DNA from: Cohnella panacarvi Gsoil 349
GTDB taxonomy: Bacteria; Bacillota; Bacilli; Paenibacillales; Paenibacillaceae
Direction: 5' to 3'
Length of the DNA: 64,000 nucleotides
Assembly: GCF_000515335.1 (NCBI RefSeq)
Contig: NZ_KI911563.1
Span: 4,351,133-4,415,132 of the forward strand
Part shown: positions 1 through 7,857 of the stretch, piece by piece
Position numbering within the stretch: position 1 is the stretch's first letter
How the letters are laid out: each line of letters opens with the position of its first letter
The notes under the pieces: model-generated
Seen by the model: only the letters and a program-made list of their open reading frames with translations
Told to the model about the DNA's origin: nothing
Database searches by the model: none
Program-made: the position numbers and the translations under genes

Positions 1-892
1 TGCCTACGTGCAGAATGACTAAGTATCCCAAACCGATCGCGAGCGCTGCGGAGATGAGGCACATGACGATCGTCAGATCGCGAATCGCTTTCGTATCGGC
101 GACAAGCTCCTTCAGCGGCGCGATGCCGGATAACGTCCAAGAAGTTCTTGAGAGCGGCTCGGAGACGACGAGATGATCGTCTTTCCACGGTTCGGGCGAG
201 AACGGTTGTCCGATATTCTCGGCAACGGACGATAACAGCACGTTACCTTGAGCGTCGGCGAGCAGCATCCGCGAGCTTTCGCTGAACCGGACCGAGCCCA
301 GCGTCTGCGAGAGCAGCTCGGCATCGATTTCGAAGACGATCATCGATTTGCCGATCATGCGGGCCAGCGCGAACACGTTGCCCTTGGCCATGCCCGTATA
401 ACCGTCGTTCTTGGGCGGCAGCCACAGCGCTTTGCCTTTAAGCGCCATCGTCTCGGCGTACCACCCGGCTTTACGATCGATCGGAATCAATCCTGCGGAG
501 ATGGAATTGACCGTCTCGTTCACGTTAACGGTATCGAGCAGCGTGATCGACAGTATGAACGTATTCGTGCGAGCCAGCTGATTAAGCGTATCCTGCAAAT
601 CCGCTTTGCCGCGGGTTTTGCCGGAGACTTCCGCGTTCGGGTCGAAGATCGCGGACAAGCTTTCTTGCAAATCTCTGCTTGTGGAAAATTGAAGCGACAT
701 GTCCTCGAACGGTTTGAGCAGCAGCCCGATTTTATCCGCGGACTCCTTAACGGTTTGTTGGGATACCGCCTCCATCTGGCCCGCGATGATGGATTGGGAT
801 TTGTCGTAGGAGATCATGCCTACGAGCAACACGGATACGAGAGTAGATGCGAATAAGAGCAAGAAAAGCTTGGTACCGACCGAACGCAGCAT
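1..892 (-). CDS. Methyl-accepting chemotaxis protein, N-terminal part (runs off the left edge)
   Basis: The reading frame is open on the minus strand from an ATG at 892 to the window edge, so only about 297 N-terminal residues are present. It begins with a membrane segment at about residues 6-28. A long extracellular region of dCache character follows, and a second membrane segment lies at about 277-297, just before the edge. This is the layout of a transmembrane chemoreceptor, whose HAMP and signalling domains would lie outside the window. A second ATG at 907 has the motif AAAGGGG directly against it, while the ATG at 892 lies 15 bases from the same motif, so the start is uncertain by five codons. 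The gene is divergent from the YesM-type kinase. A sensor kinase with the same input architecture cannot be excluded, because the catalytic end is missing. Confidence 0.65.
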   Translation of the reverse strand, partial: MLRSVGTKLFLLLFASTLVSVLLVGMISYDKSQSIIAGQMEAVSQQTVKESADKIGLLLKPFEDMSLQFSTSRDLQESLSAIFDPNAEVSGKTRGKADLQDTLNQLARTNTFILSITLLDTVNVNETVNSISAGLIPIDRKAGWYAETMALKGKALWLPPKNDGYTGMAKGNVFALARMIGKSMIVFEIDAELLSQTLGSVRFSESSRMLLADAQGNVLLSSVAENIGQPFSPEPWKDDHLVVSEPLSRTSWTLSGIAPLKELVADTKAIRDLTIVMCLISAALAIGLGYLVILHVG

Positions 893-1087
893 TGTCACGC
901 CAAACATCCCCTTTACGTTATTGGTTCTGTCTATACCAATCATTGTAAACGGAGATAGATTCGTGATAATGTGTCGTTCTACGCATATGATGTGCGCTCG
1001 TACGGGAAATCGCCCGGAGGCTCCACAATCTACTGGCAAGCCGTAATAATAGAGGTAAAGATCTGTCCGACGGGGGGGGGACCCAGG

Positions 1088-2902
1088 ATGAAGGCATCGA
1101 TTAGAAATCCCTTGACGAAGATGAACGTCAAACAGCAGCTGATCCTGCTGTTTTTGGTGCTGGTCAGCCCGGTGTTCATCCTGAACTGGTACGCGAACTT
1201 GATGGCCGAGCGGATTTTAACGACTCAGGTAACAGGCGCGTACGAGGAGCTTAACAAGCAGAATCACTTCCTGCTTAACCGGGATATCGACACGATCAAC
1301 CGGATTATGTCGACGATCATTCAGAATCCGATTACGCAAAGCATGATCGTAGAGAAGGGAGACGAGGAAATCGACCTCGTTCGCAAATACTCCGACATGA
1401 CGAAGCTGCTTCGCAGCAACTCGGTGGGTATTTTCGGCGGGGAAGCCGTCTATTACCTCTTGTTCGTGTTTGATCCGAACGACCGGTTCGGCTTCGCGCC
1501 GAAAAATATTAACATCGACAAGTTGGACACCTCGTCCAACGTATTCTATTATTCGGACGAAAACAAACTTCCGTGGATGGACGCGGCGCTGGCGCAGAAG
1601 GGCAAAGGCGTGCTCGCTTACATGGACAACCTCGGCCCGAAGTCGGACCAGAGGACGCTCGCGTACATGCGGGTCGTCAACAACATCTCCCGCGGCAACA
1701 GCGTCATCGGCATTCTCGTCGCGACGAAGATGGAAAAGAAGATCGAAGAGTCTTTCAGTACGGTATCGCTCCCGGTAGGCGGCGAGATGTATTTGACGGA
1801 CTGGAACAATCTCGTGCTTTCCTCGACGACAGACATGATCGGACGGACGATAAGCCTCCCGGATCCGATTGAAGACGAGACCGAATTCGAAAACACGATA
1901 AGCATGATTTCTGACGGGTACATTTACGTAGCCCATACGAGATACGCGCAACAGCAAAAACTCATTTACAAAATACCGACCAAATCGCTGCTTCAGAAGC
2001 AGGACGAGTTGAAGCGGGTCATTCAGCTCATCTCGATCGTTTACTCGCTGTTCGCGCTGGTCGTCATGGTGTATTTCTGGCGCTCGCTCATGACTCCGCT
2101 GCAGAAGCTGGCGACGTTCTCGCGATCGTACGAGCCGGGCAAACCGTTGCCGAAGATGCCGCAGCGGGAGCGCAACGATGAAGTCGGCGTGCTTATCTAT
2201 TCGGTGCACAGTATGACGCACAGGCTTAACGACATGATCCGCGATCAATATTTGATGGAGATTAAGCAGAAGGAATCTCAGCTGCAATTGCTCTATCAGC
2301 AAATCAATCCGCATCTGCTCTATAACACGCTTGAGAGCATTTACTGGAAGAGCTCGCTCGAAGGAAATGCCGGGTCGGCGGAGATGATCAAGGAGTTGTC
2401 GAAGCTGATGCGGATCAGCCTCAGCCGGGGTCGCGAGCTGATCGCGATCAAGGACGAGCTCGAACACGCGAGCGCTTACGCGAGCTTGCAGCAAAAGCGA
2501 TACGAGTACGGCTTCGCAATCGAATGGCGAATCGACGACGACACGTTCGCTTACGAAATTCCGAAGATCACGCTCCAGCCGCTCATCGAGAACGCGATCA
2601 TCCACGGCGTTATGAACATGGGGGAGGATGGCGAAATCACCGTCTCCGCCAAGAAGCTGACCGATTCAATCCGAATTACGGTCGAGGACAACGGCTACAA
2701 GGCAGTCGATTACGAAGCGATCAACCGAATGCTCGCGGACGCGAACTCCGCTTCGGGTTACGGGATTCGCAACGTACAGCAGCGCATTCAGCTTCATTTC
2801 GGAGAGCGATACGGGCTGACCTTCGAACCGAGGGAAGTCGAGGGGACGAGAGTCATCATGACATTGCCGTTGCGCGCGCAGCCCGTTACGGACCAACCGT
2901 AA
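1088..2902 (+). CDS. YesM-type sensor histidine kinase
   Basis: This is a membrane sensor kinase of the LytS/YesM class (His_kinase domain PF06580), 604 residues. A membrane segment at about 15-38 is followed by a Cache-like extracellular domain to about 305, a second membrane segment at about 310-332, a HAMP linker, and the phospho-acceptor motif QINPHLLYNTLE with His409. The ATPase domain has LQPLIENAIIHG near 496 and the VEDNG motif. The frame is open from 971, but I place the start at 1088 because the N-terminus then begins just before the first membrane segment and a G-rich stretch precedes it. The kinase is expected to phosphorylate the response regulator starting 24 bases downstream. 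Together they probably control the sugar importer and glycoside hydrolase that follow; the ligand is unknown. Confidence 0.9.
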   Translation: MKASIRNPLTKMNVKQQLILLFLVLVSPVFILNWYANLMAERILTTQVTGAYEELNKQNHFLLNRDIDTINRIMSTIIQNPITQSMIVEKGDEEIDLVRKYSDMTKLLRSNSVGIFGGEAVYYLLFVFDPNDRFGFAPKNINIDKLDTSSNVFYYSDENKLPWMDAALAQKGKGVLAYMDNLGPKSDQRTLAYMRVVNNISRGNSVIGILVATKMEKKIEESFSTVSLPVGGEMYLTDWNNLVLSSTTDMIGRTISLPDPIEDETEFENTISMISDGYIYVAHTRYAQQQKLIYKIPTKSLLQKQDELKRVIQLISIVYSLFALVVMVYFWRSLMTPLQKLATFSRSYEPGKPLPKMPQRERNDEVGVLIYSVHSMTHRLNDMIRDQYLMEIKQKESQLQLLYQQINPHLLYNTLESIYWKSSLEGNAGSAEMIKELSKLMRISLSRGRELIAIKDELEHASAYASLQQKRYEYGFAIEWRIDDDTFAYEIPKITLQPLIENAIIHGVMNMGEDGEITVSAKKLTDSIRITVEDNGYKAVDYEAINRMLADANSASGYGIRNVQQRIQLHFGERYGLTFEPREVEGTRVIMTLPLRAQPVTDQP

Positions 2903-2926
2903 ACACCTATAAGGAGGCAACCTCTC

Positions 2927-4255
2927 ATGTACAACATTCTCATTGTCGACGACGAACCGCTCATTTGCCGAGGGTTAGCCAGCTTACTGAACGCCTCCGG
3001 ACTGAATATCGAACATATATATACCGCGCACAACGGATACGAAGCGCTGGATTACTTGCGGATGGAGAATATCGACCTGCTCGTGACGGACATCCAGATG
3101 GGCTCGATGAGCGGGATCGAACTGATGCAGCAGGCCAAAATCATCAAACCTTGGGTGCAGGTCATCATTATTTCGGCGCACGAGACGTTCCAATACGCCC
3201 AATTAGCGATTCGGCTGGGGGCGAAAGACTATCTCATCAAGCCGCTGAACAGCGAGCAGTTCCTCGGCTCGGTCAGACACGTGCTCCTGCATATGGATAA
3301 GCCGGCGCAGGATCAGGACCAGCTCATGTCCGATCTGCGCGAGCATTTTCACCTGTCGACGCCTAACCCGAAGCGCGCGGAGCTGCTTAACTGGCTTCTG
3401 GACGAGCATGCCGGAGAACGGGACGGTCTCGTCGCCGAACTGTCCAACGTTCACGACATTCATTTAACCGGTCCGTACTTCGCCGTCATCAAGCTTCGGC
3501 TCGATCTGTCGTCCGGAGGCCGCGACGTGGCGAGCAAGGACGGCAAGCTGCTGCAATACGCCGTGCTCAACATCGTAAGCGAGCTGCTCGACCGAGAATG
3601 GGACCATCAAGCGTTCTATTCCGAAGGTCACGAGATCGGAATCGTCATTCAATGGGACGAGGCCAAGTACGGCGATTCGAGCGTCGATACAATCAATCAG
3701 CTCGAGATGATCGGGAGAAGCCTGCATTTCAACGTCCATAAGTTCCTCGGCTTCCAGTGCGTCGTCGGCATTAGCCACATCCTGAGAGGCCACGCGTTCT
3801 TGGGCGAGCTCGGCAAGCAGGCGATCAAGGCGATGCTCTGGCAGCGTCAGCACAAGGACCACCATGTATTCTATTACGGAGACTTCAAGTGGGGAGTCTT
3901 GTCGGAGGAAGAGCCTTCCGAAGAGGAGATGGCCGCCCAGAACAACCTGATCGTCGAACGGGCGACCGAATACATCCACCAGAACTACGCGCAGAAAGGA
4001 TTGACGCTGGGCGATGTCGCGCAGAAAAACCACGTCAGTCCGAACTACCTCAGCTATCTTTTTAAGAAAAATACCGGCTTTAACCTATGGGAATACGTGA
4101 TTAAGCTGCGCATGGAGGAAAGCAAGCGGCTGATCCAGCATTCGGATTTGCGCCGTTACGAGATCGCCGAGCGCGTCGGTTACGAATCTCCGGAGCATTT
4201 CAGCAAAATTTTCAAAAAATATTTCGGGATCAGCCCCAGCGAGATGAAGAAGTAA
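2927..4255 (+). CDS. YesN-type response regulator with AraC DNA-binding domain
   Basis: The protein has 442 residues. The N-terminal receiver domain has acidic pocket D9/D10, phospho-acceptor Asp55 in VTDIQM and conserved Lys105. A central linker region of about 200 residues is typical of YesN proteins. The C-terminal AraC-type double helix-turn-helix runs from about 345 to the end and finishes with the family pattern GYESPEHFSKIFKKYFGISP. It is preceded by AAGGAGG and follows its kinase by 24 bases, so the two form one transcript. Proteins of this class usually activate adjacent carbohydrate transport and hydrolase genes; that target assignment here is inferred from position. Confidence 0.92.
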   Translation: MYNILIVDDEPLICRGLASLLNASGLNIEHIYTAHNGYEALDYLRMENIDLLVTDIQMGSMSGIELMQQAKIIKPWVQVIIISAHETFQYAQLAIRLGAKDYLIKPLNSEQFLGSVRHVLLHMDKPAQDQDQLMSDLREHFHLSTPNPKRAELLNWLLDEHAGERDGLVAELSNVHDIHLTGPYFAVIKLRLDLSSGGRDVASKDGKLLQYAVLNIVSELLDREWDHQAFYSEGHEIGIVIQWDEAKYGDSSVDTINQLEMIGRSLHFNVHKFLGFQCVVGISHILRGHAFLGELGKQAIKAMLWQRQHKDHHVFYYGDFKWGVLSEEEPSEEEMAAQNNLIVERATEYIHQNYAQKGLTLGDVAQKNHVSPNYLSYLFKKNTGFNLWEYVIKLRMEESKRLIQHSDLRRYEIAERVGYESPEHFSKIFKKYFGISPSEMKK

Positions 4256-4285
4256 GATCGCCTATCATCCGAATAGATATGCACA

Positions 4286-4314
4286 TGTTCAGGAGCGGCC
4301 GCTCCTTCTACAAT
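4286..4314 (+). promoter_or_regulatory. Candidate promoter with a 16-bp palindrome in its spacer
   Basis: A perfect 16-bp palindrome, AGGAGCGGCCGCTCCT, lies at 4291-4306. It falls between a weak -35-like TGTTCA (4286-4291) and a -10-like TACAAT (4309-4314) with a 17-bp spacer. It precedes the first permease gene, so it could be an operator or a small attenuating hairpin for the transport operon. The -35 match is poor. Confidence 0.4.
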
Positions 4315-4348
4315 GATGGAAGATAGAAAAAGGAATGAGGGACATCTA

Positions 4349-5266
4349 ATGGAGCAAACAACAGCCGTTCCAATCCAGCTGCAGCCGCGCGAGCGACCGA
4401 AGAGGAAGTTCAGACGGAATTTTTGGGGTTATCTCTTCGTGCTGCCCGCCATCGTTATTTTCGCGTTATTCCTTTGGTATCCGATCGTCAAAGGTCTGAT
4501 GGACAGCCTTTACAAGATCGACTTCGTCAAAGGCGATTCGTTCGTCGGATTCGACAATTATCGGACGGTCTTTAATGACCCGGACGTTAGGATTGCGGTC
4601 AAAAATACATTGAAATACATGGGACTAGGTATCGTCATCGGCTTCTGGGTACCGATTCTGTTCGCCATTATGATCTCCGAGATGCGGAAGTTCCAGGGCT
4701 TCGCCCGCGTCGCGGCCTACTTGCCTTACGTCGTGCCGTTCGTCGTGCTGTACGGCGTCTGGAGGTGGATGTACGACCCGGTCGGTCCGATTAACCAAGT
4801 AATCAAGTCGTTCGGGATCGACCCCGTACTGTTCATGGTCGATAAAGCGTGGGCGATGCCCGCGATCGTCATCATGGAGACGTGGCAAAGCTTCGGATCC
4901 GCGATGCTCATCTACTTGGCCGCCGTGCTCAGCATCCCGCGGGATTGGTATGAAGCCTCGGAGATCGACGGCGCCGGCGTTTGGCAGCGCATACGCCATA
5001 TTACGCTGCCGGCGATCAAGAATCAGATCTTATTGCTGCTGATGCTGCAGTTGATCGCTACGTCGCAAGGCTTCCAGACGCAGTACGCGATGCTCGACGG
5101 AGGCCCGAACAACGCCACGTTGACATACGCTCTCTTGCTTACCCGTTACGCGTTCGTTCGTCAAGACTATGGCGTCGCTTCCGCGATGGGCGTAATCATG
5201 TTCTTCGCTCTTGTCATCCTCGCGATCATCCAGTACAGGCTGAACAGGAACGGAGGGATCGACTGA
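4349..5266 (+). CDS. Sugar ABC transporter permease (CUT1 family, MalF/LplB-like)
   Basis: This is an inner-membrane permease of 305 residues with six predicted membrane segments. The conserved EAA loop near the C-terminal third reads EASEIDGAGVWQRIRHITLP and should contact the ATPase. Two earlier ATGs are in frame at 4313 and 4316, but only 4349 has a ribosome site at good distance (GAGGG at 4337-4341). It forms a heterodimer with the next gene product, whose ATG overlaps this stop codon. No ATPase gene is present in the cluster, as usual for CUT1 systems that share an MsmX-type ATPase. Confidence 0.9.
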   Translation: MEQTTAVPIQLQPRERPKRKFRRNFWGYLFVLPAIVIFALFLWYPIVKGLMDSLYKIDFVKGDSFVGFDNYRTVFNDPDVRIAVKNTLKYMGLGIVIGFWVPILFAIMISEMRKFQGFARVAAYLPYVVPFVVLYGVWRWMYDPVGPINQVIKSFGIDPVLFMVDKAWAMPAIVIMETWQSFGSAMLIYLAAVLSIPRDWYEASEIDGAGVWQRIRHITLPAIKNQILLLLMLQLIATSQGFQTQYAMLDGGPNNATLTYALLLTRYAFVRQDYGVASAMGVIMFFALVILAIIQYRLNRNGGID

Positions 5267-6147
5267 TGAAGGCGTCCAAATCGCTCGAAAGAGGCATTCT
5301 ATCCAGCTACGATCATCAGAAGCCGTCGATCAGGCTCGGCTATTATTTGATGAACTTGATCGTTCTCGTCATGATGTGCGTCATGGTGTATCCGCTGCTC
5401 ATCTCCTTGTTCAACGGTCTGAAGGTGAACAAGGAAGTGAACTCGTTCCCGCCGACCTTCCTTCCGCGGGACGGCTGGCACTTCGACAACTATAAGAGAG
5501 CCTGGGAATATATCGATCTGCCGAAATATTTGAAAAATACGCTGTTCATCTTCGGCGGCAATATGTTGATTATCGTCATCGTCATCGGTTTCGCGGCGTT
5601 CGCGCTGTCGAAGATGAAGTTTCCGTTCAGACGCGGCATCTATTACTACTTCCTGCTGACGTTGTTCGTTCCGGCCACGACGTACGCGATTCCGAACTTC
5701 GTCAACCTAAAGGAGCTCGGCTTGATGGGATGGTACGGCGCGATTTGGCTGCCGGCTGGCGCGAACGCGTTCTATCTGCTGCTGCTCAAGACATTCATGG
5801 ACGGCATTCACAACGAGACGTTCGAATCCGCCCGGATCGACGGAGCGTCGGAAATCCGCACGTTTTTCCAAATCGCGTTTCCGCTGTCGATTCCGATTTT
5901 CGCCACGCTTGCGATATTCGTATTCGCCACCGCATGGAACGACTGGTTCTGGCCGAATTTCATGCTCGGTCAAGACTATAAGCCGCTCTCCGCCGCGATC
6001 AAAACGTTAGTTCTCGACGCGAGGATGCTGGATTTGAATATGAAGTTCGCGATTTTGACGATCGTGATGTTCCCGCCGATCATGATCTTCCTTTTCTTTC
6101 AAAAGTATATCTTAAGGGGTTTATACCTAGGCGGAGTAAAAGGGTAA
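5266..6147 (+). CDS. Sugar ABC transporter permease (CUT1 family, MalG/LplC-like)
   Basis: This 293-residue protein is the second permease of the importer, with six predicted membrane segments and the EAA loop ESARIDGASEIRTFFQIAFP. The reading frame stays open far upstream inside the preceding gene. The ATG at 5266 is chosen because GGAGGG lies at 5252-5257 and the ATG overlaps the upstream stop in the pattern TGATG, which indicates translational coupling. The product should pair with the upstream permease to move an oligosaccharide or glycoside delivered by the lipoprotein encoded downstream. Confidence 0.92.
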   Translation: MKASKSLERGILSSYDHQKPSIRLGYYLMNLIVLVMMCVMVYPLLISLFNGLKVNKEVNSFPPTFLPRDGWHFDNYKRAWEYIDLPKYLKNTLFIFGGNMLIIVIVIGFAAFALSKMKFPFRRGIYYYFLLTLFVPATTYAIPNFVNLKELGLMGWYGAIWLPAGANAFYLLLLKTFMDGIHNETFESARIDGASEIRTFFQIAFPLSIPIFATLAIFVFATAWNDWFWPNFMLGQDYKPLSAAIKTLVLDARMLDLNMKFAILTIVMFPPIMIFLFFQKYILRGLYLGGVKG

Positions 6148-6295
6148 TTCAAACATTGATGTTATTTTCTGTCCGATATCGACAGAGCGTAAATCTGCAC
6201 ACAATCGAAATAGGAATACACATCGCTCTATGAATACGCCTCCATTATGATGAGCGTGTAAGTCAAATTCTGAAACGAAAAGGGGAAATAACAAC

Positions 6296-7741
6296 ATGCG
6301 TAAGATTACAAGCGTCATCTCGGTACTCATGGCCGCGAGCTTGGTACTGGCAGCGTGCGGAAGCAACAATAATAACGGCAACGCGGCTTCGAGCTCCGCT
6401 CCGGCTGCAGCGACTCCAGCTTCGTCTCCTGCCGACACGGGAAGCGCTGCTCCTGCAGATGACCCTACGCAAGTGAAAGCGACGATCAGCATCTACTTTC
6501 CGACGCCTGACAAAGTTCAAGAGCGTAAGCTCGAGGACGACAAAATCGCGCGCTTCAACCAAGTTTACCCGAACGTTGAGATCATTAAGAGCGATTGGCA
6601 ATACAACCCGAATGAAATCGGGATCAAGATGGGCGCCAACGAAGCGCCGACGTTGTTCAATACGTATGCTACGGAAGGCAAGTTCCTCGTTGAAAAAGGC
6701 TGGGCTGCCGACATTACGGAGCTGTGGAACTCCTACGAGAAGAAAGACCAATTCAATAAAACGCTCTCCAGCCAATTCATTATCGACGGCAAAGTATACG
6801 GTATCCCGCAACGCGGTTATATCACGGCAACGGTCGTTAATACGAAAATGCTGAAAGACAAAGGCATCGCGCCTCCTCCGTTCAACTGGACTTGGGACGA
6901 CATGCTGAACACGGCTAAAGCCGCCGCGGATCCTAACGCCGGCATTTCCGGTTTCGCTCCGATGGGCAAAGGCAACGAAGCAGGCTGGAACTGGACGAAC
7001 TTCCTGTTCGCAGCCGGCGGCGATATCCAAACGGTCGACTCCAAGGTTACGGCTGCGTTCAACTCCGATGCAGGTTTGAAAGCGATCGAGTTCTACAACA
7101 AGCTTAAATGGGAAGCGAACGCGATTCCGCAGGACTGGGCGCTCGGATGGGGCGACGCGGTAGGCGCATTCGCGCAAGGCAGAACGGCAATGGTTATTGC
7201 CGGTGCCAGCGACCCGGTCGATCAAGCGTTGAACCAAGGCGGCATGTCGCCTAGCGATATCGAAGTTTATCCGAACGCGGCTGCGCCGGGCGGCTCGCAT
7301 GCGGGCATTATCGGCGGCGACTTCCTCGTCATCAATCCGAACGCCTCGAAAGACGAGCAAGCGATGGCATTCCGTTACGCGGTATTCGACTACTTCAATG
7401 ACGACTTCCTTACTTCGCTCGACGCGAACATCGAGGCTCGCAAAGCCGAGAACAAGTACTTCATCCCGCCGGTATTCGAGTACTTCGACATGACGTCCGA
7501 ATTCGGCCAAAAAGTGAAAGCCGTATACGAAAAGCACGACAACGTTTATCAATACAAACAAGAATTCCTGGATCTGCTCGACGCCAAACTGGAAGCTCAA
7601 TACAATACGCAAGACTACTACGCAGCGATGACGAACGTCATTCAGGAAGTATTCTCCAAGCAAGGCGTAGACATGAAAGCTTCGTTGGACGCGACTGCAA
7701 AGACGGTTCAAGAGAAATTCTACGACACGATCCAGCTGTAA
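6296..7741 (+). CDS. Extracellular sugar-binding lipoprotein of the ABC importer
   Basis: This 481-residue protein is a solute-binding protein of family 1 (SBP_bac_1 type). Its signal peptide ends in the lipobox LAAC, with Cys21 as the lipidation site. A low-complexity Asn/Ser/Ala/Pro linker to about residue 55 tethers the binding domain outside the membrane. A good site AAAGGGG precedes the ATG. The gene lies about 150 bases after the second permease and is followed by a terminator-like hairpin, so its transcript may be more abundant than that of its neighbours. The substrate is unknown; the downstream hydrolase suggests a plant- or microbe-derived glycan fragment. Confidence 0.92.
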   Translation: MRKITSVISVLMAASLVLAACGSNNNNGNAASSSAPAAATPASSPADTGSAAPADDPTQVKATISIYFPTPDKVQERKLEDDKIARFNQVYPNVEIIKSDWQYNPNEIGIKMGANEAPTLFNTYATEGKFLVEKGWAADITELWNSYEKKDQFNKTLSSQFIIDGKVYGIPQRGYITATVVNTKMLKDKGIAPPPFNWTWDDMLNTAKAAADPNAGISGFAPMGKGNEAGWNWTNFLFAAGGDIQTVDSKVTAAFNSDAGLKAIEFYNKLKWEANAIPQDWALGWGDAVGAFAQGRTAMVIAGASDPVDQALNQGGMSPSDIEVYPNAAAPGGSHAGIIGGDFLVINPNASKDEQAMAFRYAVFDYFNDDFLTSLDANIEARKAENKYFIPPVFEYFDMTSEFGQKVKAVYEKHDNVYQYKQEFLDLLDAKLEAQYNTQDYYAAMTNVIQEVFSKQGVDMKASLDATAKTVQEKFYDTIQL

Positions 7742-7759
7742 CAGAAACCGCATGAGGGA

Positions 7760-7806
7760 GGGTTGCCCGCTCGTAGATGCCGTCATCTACGGGGGCAACC
7801 CTTTTC
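7760..7806 (+). terminator. Hairpin with T-tract between binding-protein gene and hydrolase gene
   Basis: A long stem pairs GGGTTGCCC and CGTAGATG with their complements CATCTACG and GGGCAACCC, and is followed by TTTT at 7802-7805. It can act as a full or partial terminator after the binding-protein gene. It also shows that the in-frame ATG at 7777, which lies inside the stem, is not the start of the next gene. Confidence 0.75.
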
Positions 7807-7857
7807 TGTCCGTCAGCAGCGAACCAGCTGCCAGCACAACGAACAGGTGGTGTACAT

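Noticed and set aside
1217..2605. 462-codon minus-strand frame opposite the first YesM gene
   Set aside because: It is antisense to a clear histidine kinase and has the Arg/Val/Asp-rich composition typical of shadow frames.
7777..7857. ATG 7777 as start of the glycoside hydrolase
   Set aside because: It lies inside a terminator stem; GTG 7858 has a proper ribosome site and begins at the membrane anchor.
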